This document shows positions 54,926 to 64,000 of a DNA stretch of 64,000 nucleotides, in pieces. The notes below the pieces were generated by a model. That model was not told the DNA's origin and made no database searches. It was given only the letters and a program-made list of their open reading frames with translations. The translations under genes were made by a program, and so were the position numbers. Within the stretch, counting starts at the first letter, position 1, and each line of letters begins with the position of its first letter. The stretch is from Zygnema cylindricum (lineage: Eukaryota; Streptophyta; Zygnematophyceae; Zygnematales; Zygnemataceae): positions 62,001 to 126,000 of the forward strand of contig JBBHKE010001986.1 of assembly GCA_037447655.1 (NCBI GenBank), in the 5' to 3' direction.

Positions 54926-56681
54926 ATTGGGACACCGACCCGATAAGCCAAAAACCCAACCCCCTTTTCCCCGGTTCAATGGGGAAAGGAAGGGGGAGGG
55001 GAGATCTTTTCGCCTTCCCATGCACTGATTCTTATTCCTGGCCCTTTTGCCCCTCCTATTTGTGCATTCATGTGTACGGGAGGGATGGGGGCAAAAGTTG
55101 GCATGACCATTATTATTGGAAGCCTTTGCATTGGTGGGCTCTTTGGAAGACTTCGAGGCCAACCACTTCGGGTAGTGGGCCCTTCCCTTGGAATTCTCGG
55201 GCACGCTCGACAGCTGCCAAGCTCGAGTACTTTTCAGACACCATTTTATGTTACCGAGGATTTCCGTACCCTTCCGACCCGTTCTGTTCTCAGATTACAG
55301 AGAAGCGAGCACAACCAGCCAGTTGGATTATAGTATTTCCTCAATTGAACAAGACGCACTTTATTTCGCGCCTAACGGAGGCCGGACGACAAAGTTCTGC
55401 CGTTTGAAAGATCGTAGTTCCTTTACATAGCACTAGCTTCCACCAGCCCTAGTAGGGGGGTACATTGTGGATTGCCACGTAGACTTCCGACAGTAATCTA
55501 GATTATGCTGTTAACTGTATATAGCAATTCAGTTCAGGTTTAGCTGACCAGTGGTCTATTTATTACATTAAGTCAAAGCTTGGCACTTCCGTGTCCTTTT
55601 CGTACTTTTTTTTTAAAACTGTGGAACAAATAATAACTTTCGGCCGCGGATCTAGCCGAAGTCAGAGGTCTAACTTTTTGCCCGAAGTATACTACACATT
55701 TTTTTTGTCTTATGTCAGTTCGGTTGCTGTTGCTTGTCGCTCATTGGCTAATAGCGTAGGTTTGACTTTTAAACTTGAAACTGGACAAGCTTTTGCTGTA
55801 TAAGACACTTGGGGCCGAAGGAGACAGGTTGCTTTTCAGTACTGTCTCCTGTGAAAACCCTCAGAAAATACAACAAACCTTCTTTTGGAAGAATCTTTGT
55901 TTTGTTTTGACTTCATTGCCATCTTTGTTTTGGATCTGTCCATTGGGGGAATCATAGTTCGGGTTGGTAATTCGCACTATCGTCCCTTTGGGTGATTTTT
56001 GGATATTTCGCTGCTTGAAACTGAGAAGAGTCTAGCCGGTTTCGAATTGCGGGCACCGAGGGTTAAAGATTTTCATACCTATTTACATTACCATTAGGGA
56101 GAGTTTGCATTTTCTCATTGTCATCGTAAATTGCCGGGGTATTTTAAGCTTGCTTTGCCATCTTTTATATTTTCCATCTCATATTTTATTTCTGTGGTCA
56201 AGGTGATATTGTTAAATCTGAAAAAGTCATTCCTATTTATTTCCATATGTCAACGTGGTAGTGCATTTGTGTATTCACTTGTAGTTTTTTTTTCTTTGGC
56301 GTGAACTTCCCGGAGTAGAATTGCAACTTTCTTGTATCGAAACAGTGGGTTTTGAGGGAAAACATGTTATAGACTTCACGTGGATAAAGCCGGGAAATTG
56401 GGGTAGCGACCTGATAAGCCAAAAACCCAACCCCCTTTTCCCCGGTTGAATGGGGAAAAGAAGGTGGAGGGGAGATCTTTTCGCCTTCCCATGCACTCAT
56501 TCCTATTCCCGGCCCTTTTGCCCCTCCTATTTGTGCCTTCATGTCTACGGGAGGGATAGGGGCAGCAGTGGGCATGATCATTATTATGGGAAGCCTTAAC
56601 ATTGGTGGGCTCTTTGCAAGACTCCGAGGCCAAAAACTCCGGGCAGTGGGCCCTTCCATTGGAATTCTCGGGCACGCTCGA
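54926..56681 (+). repeat. Gypsy-like LTR region with duplicated segments
   Basis: A 280-bp segment (AAATTGGG..., GGCCCTTCC, GGAATTCTCGGGCACGCTCGA) occurs at 54926-55205 and 56392-56681. Between them, 55210-55660 matches 40622-41060 and 56277-56391 matches 51417-51530. The order suggests two LTR units abutting. Open frames here are by-products. Confidence 0.65.
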
Positions 56682-56686
56682 CATCT

Positions 56687-57195
56687 CTGAATGGCCGTCT
56701 TAGCAATTTTGGATGTGACATGACGTGGCGACACGTGGCAAGATAAATTTACGAATCGGAAATCCCGGAGAGCATGAGGGCGAGTCAGAACGAGACAGGC
56801 GTCCACTCCATGGCCTTGTGGTACACAAGCCATATAGAAAGTAAATCAGCCTTAGTATCTTTTTGGATTGTACAGTGTTCTGATTGGTTCGTACATAAGT
56901 AGAAAGGGGTTGTGAGAGGGGTTAAAGACTTAGAGGATTGACGAGGTAGCTGCCTCTCTCCCAAGAAGCTTGTATAAATATTTGCATCTTTGCCACTTGA
57001 TTATTAATTACCTGATTGGGCGATTTTAGTGATTCTTTTTGCTATGAACTCAGGGGAGTCCAAACTGCATAGGGGTGCAGTTAGATTGTCTATTTACTTA
57101 CTTGGGTAACAGTGTTCCAAATTGAAAGAGGGCAAGCGAGAAGTTACTAAGAGGCTTCCTAAGTTTAGTGTTCCAATGGGGGACACAAAATTGCA
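56687..57195 (+). repeat. 5' LTR of C-B, right piece
   Basis: Co-linear with the second half of 61507-62508, ending ACAAAATTGCA before the primer site. Confidence 0.88.
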
Positions 57196-57210
57196 GGTTA
57201 GGGGCCCACC
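57196..57210 (+). other. Half-tRNA primer binding site of C-B
   Basis: GGTTAGGGGCCCACC, one mismatch to the anticodon arm of initiator tRNA-Met, directly after the LTR. Confidence 0.75.
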
Positions 57211-57259
57211 CTCTAGGGTGCCCATCTTCAACGGATCAAGGTTCATTTACTAGGAAGCC

Positions 57260-58100
57260 ATGATGACGGAGGCATTGTGTGATAAAAGATACTATTGTAT
57301 CGTCAGTGGACGAGTGAAACGTCCATGTCAGAGGACTCCACCAGATTTTGATGGAGTGTGGTATTCTGCAGCATCATCTGCTCCAACAGAGGAGACAGAC
57401 AATAGAGACAGCAGTGTGTGCAAAAAGGGGAAAGGAATGGAGGCACCTCTCACTTCTATTGCCACGGCACCATAGGCCGTGGTCGTGAAGACCAAGGAAA
57501 ACGATATTCAAATGTGGGAGTACACCAACATAAATGCCACGCATTTCTGTATGAGGCACCTCACTCAAGCTCTAGCGATCTCTCATCTTCACATCTTTAA
57601 GGCTGAGGAGTTGTGGATGACGTTATTGGAGATCAATAGAGGCGGTACCATTCTAGAGCTGTAGCTAGTGGAGCAAAGGTTGGGGAGTTATATTTACAAA
57701 GGATGGAAGATGTTAGATTACTGTAATGATCTCTCTTACCTTTATTTGGAGATGGAGAGTGCGGGATCGACAAGCACAACAAAGATGAAAGTTAACACTC
57801 TCATCATGAAGCTCCCTGAGGAGTATGAAAACATAGTGTACCAAGTGCAAGAAATGGATAATAGCTATTGGAAGTGGAACACCGTGGTCCGAATGATACT
57901 CTTGAAGGAGAACACCATCGAGATCGGCAGAGGAGGAAAGAGCATTCAAGCTCTAGCTTCTGGATCAGATCGGTGGAGGAAGGACCCGAAGAATCCGTAC
58001 AACTGCTTCAAAGGGGATCAATCATGAGAATGGGTCTCCAAAAGGTCTTTGCCATTTTTGCAAAAAGCCGAGACACTTCATAGCTGATTGCATCAAGCTG
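57260..58100 (+). pseudogene. C-B gag with zinc knuckle
   Basis: MMTEALCDKRYYCIVSGRVK, then LTQALAISHLHIFKAEELWM and MKVNTLIMKLPEEYENIVYQ, then CHFCKKPRHFIADC (58047-58088). Co-linear with the gag of C-A. Two stops and a frameshift. Confidence 0.85.
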
Positions 58101-58700
58101 TCTGAGCTGAAGATTCAAGAAAACCAAGGAGGGATTTCTTCTGAAGGGAAGAAAAAGGCACTTGTGGTCACACGAGTGAAAGGAGAGATTGAGGAGGACG
58201 AGTCTTTTGAGGAGGAGGATGGGGAGCTTCTCCTTGACGAGAACTTGGAGGAGAAGGAGATTCCTCGGAAACAAAAGTGTGCCTTGGAGCCATTCAGGAA
58301 GCTCCAGCAAAAGGATGGATCATCGCTTCAAGTGCATCCATGCATAAGTGCCGTGACAGGCATCTATTCACTAAGCTAAGAAAGATCCCTACTGTGGAAA
58401 TAAAGTATGGGGATGGGAGAATAGTTACCACAGATCTAGTGGGCTCGGTAGATCTGAAAGTTTTAGTGGAGGGTAAGACTTCCATGCTCACCTTCTCAAA
58501 TGTGCTCTACATTCCTCAACTAAGTAAAAATCTTGTGTCTACTTTTGTATTAGATGACAAGGATTTTGATACCTTTACTAGAAAGGGAGTCTTTACAACT
58601 AAGTACGGAGATGAAGTCTACTTCAAAACAGATAAGGGTAGCCAAGGAATGTTTAGGCTTAACCTAAGTAATGAAAAGAAGAGTGCTTACTATGATGGTG
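58101..58700 (+). pseudogene. C-B protease
   Basis: Glu-rich linker, then WIIASSASMHKCRDRHLF, where the catalytic D-S-G has become A-S-S. The rest, LVSTFVLDDKDFDTFTRKGV, is co-linear with C-A. Catalytically dead by sequence. Confidence 0.82.
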
Positions 58701-58707
58701 TCCGAGC

Positions 58708-59530
58708 TTGATGATCTGGCATAAGCGGTTAGGGCATGTGCATTTTGATAGGCTGAGGGAAATGAAGAAGCTGGGTGTAGTAGAAGGCATTAAGTTTGGG
58801 CATAATGAATTGATGGTTGATTGTAGTGGCTGTGCCCATGGTAAGGCTCACATACTTCCCTTTCCCAAAACTGCAACATATAGAGGTGAGAAATTACTAG
58901 ATCTGGTCCACAAAGACATCTGGGGACTAGCCAGAGTACCTTCGGTTGGGGGGAAGAGGTATATGGTGACAATTACTAATGATTGGTCCAGATATTCTAG
59001 AGTCTACTTCTTGAAACCAAATTCTGAAACACCAAAGTACTTCAAAGAATACCAAGCCTGGAGTGAAAAGTTGCACGGAATCCCCATTAAGAGAATAAGA
59101 AGTGATAATGGGGGAGAGTACACCTCTAACCAGTTTGAATAATACTTGAGAGATGAGGGAGTTCAGCATCAGAAAATTGTACCGAATAATCCAGAACAAA
59201 ATAGGGTAGATGAGAGGTTGAACCAGACTTTGGGAGATAGTGTGTGTAGTATGTTGGCAGATAACAAAATAGGAAGAAGATTTTGGGCAAAAGCCATGAA
59301 CTGTGCTTATTGCTTTTAGAATAGAGTCCTCACTACAGCCGTTAAAGGAATGACACCTTTTGAGAGATGGGTTGGAAAGAAACCGAATATTTCTCACTTG
59401 AAAGTATTCGATAGTCAACTTTACAATCTTGACACAGATAAGAAAAACAGGAAACTAGATGCTAAAGGGAAACCGGGATACTTTGTGGGATATGTTGAGG
59501 ATGTCAAATGATTTATAGTCTATGACTTAG
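58708..59530 (+). pseudogene. C-B integrase
   Basis: MIWHKRLGHVHFDRLREMKK then CSGCAHGKAH is the pre-integrase zinc part. The core has ITNDWSRY (first Asp region), IRSDNGGEY (second Asp) and DERLNQT (Glu). A stop at about 59140 follows NQFE. Confidence 0.87.
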
Positions 59531-59547
59531 CTAAACAAGATATCATT

Positions 59548-60720
59548 TTGGTAAAGCATCTAGTTATCATGGATCAAGGGAAGTCTTTAGATCCCTTCAA
59601 ATACACTAAGAAAATCACAATCAGGTTTGAATCCAAGAGTGAGGATGACTTAGATCTTCCCAGAATGGAAACTAGTGAAAACGTGATTGCAGATTCACAA
59701 AGAACAAAGATAGGGGAGATATCTCAAAATCTCCTCATATTTCTACATACTCTGAAGAGAGAGACAAAGAAGAGCCAGAACCGACTTCTATCAATAGGGG
59801 AGCTGAAAAGACAGTGCGGAGGAATCCAACACTTCCCTCTATTTCAGCTTCGGACTTTGATGGAGGACGGAGGAGCAGCAAACGACTACAAGAAAAACAG
59901 GCTGCTCACAAGGTAATAAAGCTATCTCACCTAGATGAGCCTCAGTCATACTCGGAGGCAATTGACTGTCCGAAGAGAGATAGATGGGTTAGAGCCATAA
60001 ATGATGAGATGGCTTCAATTATGGGGGCTAATACTTGGGAGTTGGTGGACTATCCTCCAGACAGAAAACAAAACGGGTGGAAATGGGTATTTAAACTAAA
60101 ACTAAACCCAGATAACACCATTGAGAGATATAAGGCTCGGTTGGTAGCAAAGGGGTTCACCCAAAAAGAAGGGATAGATCATGAGGAGACCTTTGCTCTT
60201 GTGGTTTGGTTCCCATCTGTAAGGATTCTCCCTAGTCTAGCAGCAGCGCAAGACATGGAAATTTACCACATGGATATCAAGACCGCGTTCCTCAAGGGTG
60301 AACTAGAGGAAGAAATCTTCATGCTGCAGCCAAAGGGTTTTGTAAAGGAAGGAGAGGAAAGCAAAGTCTACAGGCTCATAAAGTCTTTATATGGACTGAA
60401 GCAGGCTCCTAGACAATGGAACAAGAAACTAGATGAGTTCCTCACCGGTCTGGGATATATTCGGATCAGTTCAGACCATTCTTTTTATATGTTTGAGGAT
60501 GAGAATGGTGTGATTATTACAGTAAGTCTATGGAAAAGACCAATAAGCTAAAGAAAGATCTGGAGCAGATTTGACATAAAGGATTTAGGGGAGGCAAAAT
60601 ATATTTTGGGGATTCAAATGGAAATAGATAGGGGGAAGAGGATAATCAGACTTACTCAGAAAAAAGCTATAGGAAATATGCTTGAGAAATTGAAGATGGA
60701 AAACGCCAACAGTTGTACCA
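59548..60720 (+). pseudogene. C-B reverse transcriptase lacking its YVDD motif
   Basis: WVFKLKLNPDNTIERYKARL, YHMDIKTAFLKGELEEEIFM and LYGLKQAPRQWNKKLDEFLT are present. Next to ENGVII, about 32 bases that encode the catalytic YVDD in C-A are missing, with a frameshift. Confidence 0.88.
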
Positions 60721-60759
60721 CTCCCATGTACTTGAAGAAAGTAAGTGATTAGAGTGTAG

Positions 60760-61490
60760 AAGAAGGAGTGATGATACTAGATCATCAAATCAGTTCAGAA
60801 GAGAGACAATTTATGAAGTCTATTCCTTACAGACAGGTTTTAGGAAGCTTGATTTACTTTATGAATTGTATCAGACTGGACATAGCGGCAACAGTCGGAG
60901 TCCTTAGTAGGAGTCTCAGTGATCGTAGGAAGAGAGACTGGGAGGCAGCCAAGAGAGTCATGAGATACTTGGTGGGAACCAGGGATTTATAGTTGCACTT
61001 GGGAGGAGAGGACAGTGACATCACCACTTGGAGTGATGCCAGTTATGGGGATTCACCTATGAGAAGATGCACTTCTGGGTATGTGTTGTATGTGGGGAAG
61101 GTGCTTGGTGCTGGAGTAGCAAGCAACAAAAGGTGGTTAATCAATCCACTATGGAGGCTGAGTACATGGCCTATTATTGTGCTGTGAAAGAGCTGATGTG
61201 GGTTAAGTGTTTATTACAAGAACTGGGGTATATGAAGAAAAGAGTGCATGAAGTATTTGTGACAATCAGGCTGCGATTGCAATTTCAGCAATCCAAAACA
61301 TCATTTTAAAGCTAAGCACATGGATATAAGATTGAGTTATGTGAGGGAAAAAGTTGAAAACAAAATTGTGAATCTGGTGTATAAGGGAGATGGGGAAATG
61401 GTGGCTGATATGATGACAAAATATATGTCATCTCCCAAGTTAAAATACTGTAGAGAAAAGTTTGGTTTGAAAGAGAAACTGAAATTAGAC
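60760..61490 (+). pseudogene. C-B RNase H
   Basis: YRQVLGSLIYFMNCIRLDIA, then TTWSDASYGDSPMRRCTSGY, then QSTMEAEYMAYYCAVKELMW and KHMDIRLSYVREK-like end. Two frames and one stop. Confidence 0.85.
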
Positions 61491-61506
61491 TAGAAAATAA
61501 AGGGAG

Positions 61507-62508
61507 TGTTGAAATCACTCATTTAGGGAAGGTATTTTCTAGGTCTTAAATTAGGTGAAATAAACAAATGACAATGCACAAGCAGCCTGCCTCCACCTTC
61601 TCTCTCTAGCCCCCATACTTGTTGTAGTCAATGAAGGAGAGAGAGAGGGCGGTGGAGCCAAGGCTGCCTCAACTCTATAGGCAAGACTAAAGAGGGACCT
61701 AAGTCACACTCAACAAAAAGGTTGAGTTTGGCAGTACTTAAATCTCCGACCGGCAGAGGGAGGCGTAGCCGTCAGCTCTTACCGGTTTGTCGTAGTATTC
61801 TGTTAGGATACATAGGGCTTGATAGCTATTTAAACATTAGCAAGATCATTAATTATTAAACAGAATAATAATTTAAGAACATAGAAACTAGTTAAGTTTT
61901 AGTGCGCACGAAACAAATGTAGCGGACATTTGTTATTTTGGACGGCGAACATTAAAAGCCGGTTTTGATCCGACGGCCCACATCATCGGCGGGATCCCTG
62001 AATGGTCGTCTTGGCGGTTTTTGGACATGACATGATATAGCGACACGTGGCAAGATATATTTGGGAAGCGGGAATCACGGAGAGCATAAGGGCGAGTTCG
62101 AAAGAGACAGGCGTCCACTCCATGGCCTTGTCGTACAAAAGCCTTACAAAAAGTACATCGTCCTTAGTACCTTTCTATACTGTACAGTCTTCTGATTGGT
62201 TTGTACATCAGGAGATAGGGGTTGTGAGAGGGGTTTAGGACTTAGAGGATTGAGGAGGTAGCTGCCTCTCTCCCAACAAGCATTTAAAAATATTGGCATT
62301 TTTGCCACTTGATAATTAATCGCCTGATTGGGCGTTTTTGAGTGATTCTTTTTGCTGTCAACTCAAGGGAGTCAAGACTGCACAAGGGAGTAGTAAGATT
62401 GTGTATTTGCCTGCTAGAGTACCAGTGATCCAAATTGAAAGAGGGCTAACCAAAAGTTACCTAGAGGCTCTCTGAATTGAGTGTTCCAATGGGGGACACA
62501 CAATTGTA
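61507..62508 (+). repeat. 3' LTR of C-B
   Basis: 1,002 bp, preceded by the purine tract AAATAAAGGGAG. Starts TGTTGAAATCACTC; its end CA has become TA. Confidence 0.9.
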
Positions 62509-62585
62509 AGACTTTCTTAGAATGAAGAAATAGGTAATCTGCTTGAGAAATTCCAGATGGAAAGGCTATCAGTTGTACCACTCCC

Positions 62586-63357
62586 ATGGACTTTAAAAAA
62601 ATAAGTGATGGAAATGTAGAAGGAGGAGTGATGATCTTAGATGATCATATGATTCCAGAGGAGAGAGAGTTTATGAAGTCTATCCCTTATAGACAGGTCG
62701 TAGGAAGTTTGATCTATTTTATGAACTCTACCAGGCCGGACATAGCGGCAGCATTTGGAGTACTTAGTAGGAGTCTTAATGATCCTAGGAAGAGAGAATG
62801 GGAGGCAGCCAAGAGAGTCATGAAATATCTCGTGGGAACCTGAGAGTTATAGTTGCATTTGGGAGGGGAGCACACTAACATCACTACTTGGAGTGATGCT
62901 AGTTATGGGGACGCACCTATGAGAAAATGCACTTCTGGATATGTGTTGTATGTGGGGGAAGGTGCTTGCTGTTGGAGCAGTAAGCAACAAAAAGTGGTTG
63001 CTTAGTCTACTATGGAGGCTGAGTACATGGCCTAATGTTATGGAGGCTGGGTACATGGCCTAATGTTCTGCTGTGAAAGAATTAATGTGGGTCAAGTCCT
63101 TGTTGCAAAAATTGGGGTATATGAAAGAGGGAGTGTATGAAGTGTTTTGTGATAATCAAGCTGCCATTGCAATTGCAGCTAATCCAAAAAATCATTTCAA
63201 AGCTAAGCACATGGACATACGTTTGAGTTTTGTGAGGGAAAAGGCTGAGAATAAGATTGTGAATCTTGTATATAAATCTGATGAGGAAATGGTGGCTGAT
63301 ATGATGACAAAACCAGTGCCATCTCCTAAATTGAAATATTGCATAGAAAAATGTTGA
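62586..63357 (+). pseudogene. C-A RNase H
   Basis: YRQVVGSLIYFMNSTRPDIA, TTWSDASYGDAPMRKCTSGY and FCDNQAAIAIAANPKNHFKA are intact-looking. A 28-bp tandem duplication (63011-63066) within the EAEYMA motif shifts the frame, and stops occur at 62841 and nearby. Confidence 0.87.
63011..63066. repeat. 28-bp near-perfect tandem duplication
   Basis: Two copies of TATGGAGGCTG(A/G)GTACATGG plus CCTAATGT, with one mismatch; breaks the RNase H frame. Confidence 0.92.
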
Positions 63358-63397
63358 CTAAAACTAGAGTTAATACTAGATTAGAAAATAAGGGGAG

Positions 63398-64000
63398 TGT
63401 TGAAATTGATTGATTTCTAAAGTGTTTTTTAGGTATAAATAGGTTAGTATAAAAGGAATAAGAAAATAGCAAACTGTTGAAAAGAGGTAATTAATAGTTC
63501 ACTTCCCTATTTTAGTTTTGCTTTAAAGAAAGAGAGTGAGGATCAAAGGCGCCCCATGGCGGCCGCCATATTTAGAAAGTGGCAGTTTTTGCAGTAAAGT
63601 GTAATTTACTAAAATGATACCTAAGTCTACATTTGAACCTGTGACCTCTAGATACTATATAGTCTAACGCCTTAACCATTAAGGCGTTACGAAACAATAC
63701 ACGTGACGGGTTTTATAAATATATAAACATTAACGCAACAGCTAATTAACAGCAGACTAACCAAAAGGAGCAATTTCTGCATGTACGCGAATCTGAACCG
63801 TGTAAAATATGTTTTGATCGGACGGCTGGCATTATAGGCGCCACGCGAAATGAGCTTTTTGGCGGAATACGGAGATAGCGTCACGCGGTGCCACGTGGCG
63901 CCACATTATTTGATACCGGAGAAGATGGGAGGAGGAACCATTGGTTCCGATTTGACAGGTGTCACCTTGTAGACCTTGTCGTACAATGGTCGTACAATAA
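63398..64000 (+). repeat. 3' LTR of C-A (partial)
   Basis: Starts TGTTGAAATTGATTGATTTC like the LTR at 35646, after AAATAAGGGGAG. From about 63640 it resembles 53040-53420 of the solo LTR. It contains an antisense tRNA-like segment with the near-palindrome TAACGCCTTA(5 nt)TAAGGCGTTA at 63664-63688. Confidence 0.82.

Larger units (their letters stand above)
40622..56681. mobile_element. 16-kb insert in the 5' LTR of C-B (gypsy-like element with further insertions)
   Basis: Left flank GATCT (40617-40621) and right flank CATCT (56682-56686) resemble a target duplication. Compare the unbroken LTR at 61507-62508, which reads GGGATCCCTGAATGG there. The insert begins TTGTCACGCTCGAG and ends CACGCTCGA. 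It contains a chromovirus, pieces of two other copia families, a gag-like frame, an integrase tail and repeated LTR segments. The assembly gap at 51161 lies inside, so continuity is not proven. Confidence 0.65.
40130..62508 (+). mobile_element. Copia C-B, nested in C-A and itself split
   Basis: 5' LTR in two pieces (40130-40621 and 56687-57195, 1,001 bp together), internal region 57196-61506, 3' LTR 61507-62508 (1,002 bp). The agreement in length and sequence shows that 40622-56681 is a later insert in the 5' LTR. Flanks AAACT (40125-40129) and AGACT (62509-62513) are the aged target duplication in C-A. Gag, protease, integrase and RT are all damaged. Confidence 0.88.
62509..64000 (+). mobile_element. 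Copia C-A, right part (runs off the window)
   Basis: Resumes in RT at AGACTTTCTTAG, the point where the left part stops, then RNase H, purine tract and a 3' LTR cut by the window end. Confidence 0.87.

Noticed and set aside
55070-55333. Plus-strand frames in the gypsy-like LTR
   Set aside because: The sequence is a repeated LTR segment; the matching frames at 56275-56684 lie on the other strand.
54911-56833. CRISPR-like or satellite array
   Set aside because: Repeats are few, long and unevenly spaced, as expected for LTR fragments.

Overview
The window is nuclear DNA of a eukaryote, almost certainly of the green or plant lineage. It has a gene with GT-AG introns, plant-type Ty1/copia and Ty3/gypsy elements, primer sites matching initiator tRNA-Met, and an integrase tail carrying a PHD-type finger, which I recall from green-algal retroelements. 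An alga (charophyte or chlorophyte) is my favoured guess; the species cannot be told from the sequence. One assembly gap (ten Ns) lies at 51161-51170.

Region 1 (1-11056) holds the only host gene I can support. It is on the minus strand, with sixteen exons from 11056 down to a TAA stop at 2787. All fifteen introns start with GT, end with AG and keep phase. The product is a G8 domain followed by right-handed parallel beta-helix repeats, as in the CEMIP/TMEM2/PKHD1L1 family. Its first recognisable exon is cut by a miniature LTR element (TRIM) at 11057, and two single-base frameshifts lie in exons 1 and 3. The copy is therefore damaged, or the assembly has errors there.

Region 2 (11057-20725) consists of small non-autonomous elements. 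It has a tandem TRIM array whose LTRs each carry a full tRNA cloverleaf, a 575-bp foldback element, and a non-coding 4.7-kb LTR element. That LTR element contains a solo TRIM LTR, a TA-flanked MITE and an hAT-like MITE with an 8-bp target duplication.

Region 3 (20726-35645) is AT-rich and repeat-laden. It holds a decayed hAT transposase (minus, 21600-23655), four diverged copies of a roughly 600-bp repeat, a full-length decayed copia element (minus, 26575-32909, exact target duplication GTTGT), a second copy of the TA MITE, and a reverse copia LTR.

Region 4 (35646-64000) is a nest. Copia C-A (35646-40129 plus 62509 to the window end) is split by copia C-B (40130-62508). The 5' LTR of C-B is itself split by about 16 kb (40622-56681). 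That insert contains a chromovirus (minus), pieces of a third copia, a solo copia LTR with exact GTAAT duplication, and a gypsy-like element whose gag-like frame runs into an integrase tail plus PHD finger.

The genes do not form a pathway. The most unusual observation is the tRNA-like module inside the LTRs of the TRIM, folding perfectly and showing compensatory base changes between copies, together with antisense tRNA-like A/B-box segments inside the unrelated copia LTRs.
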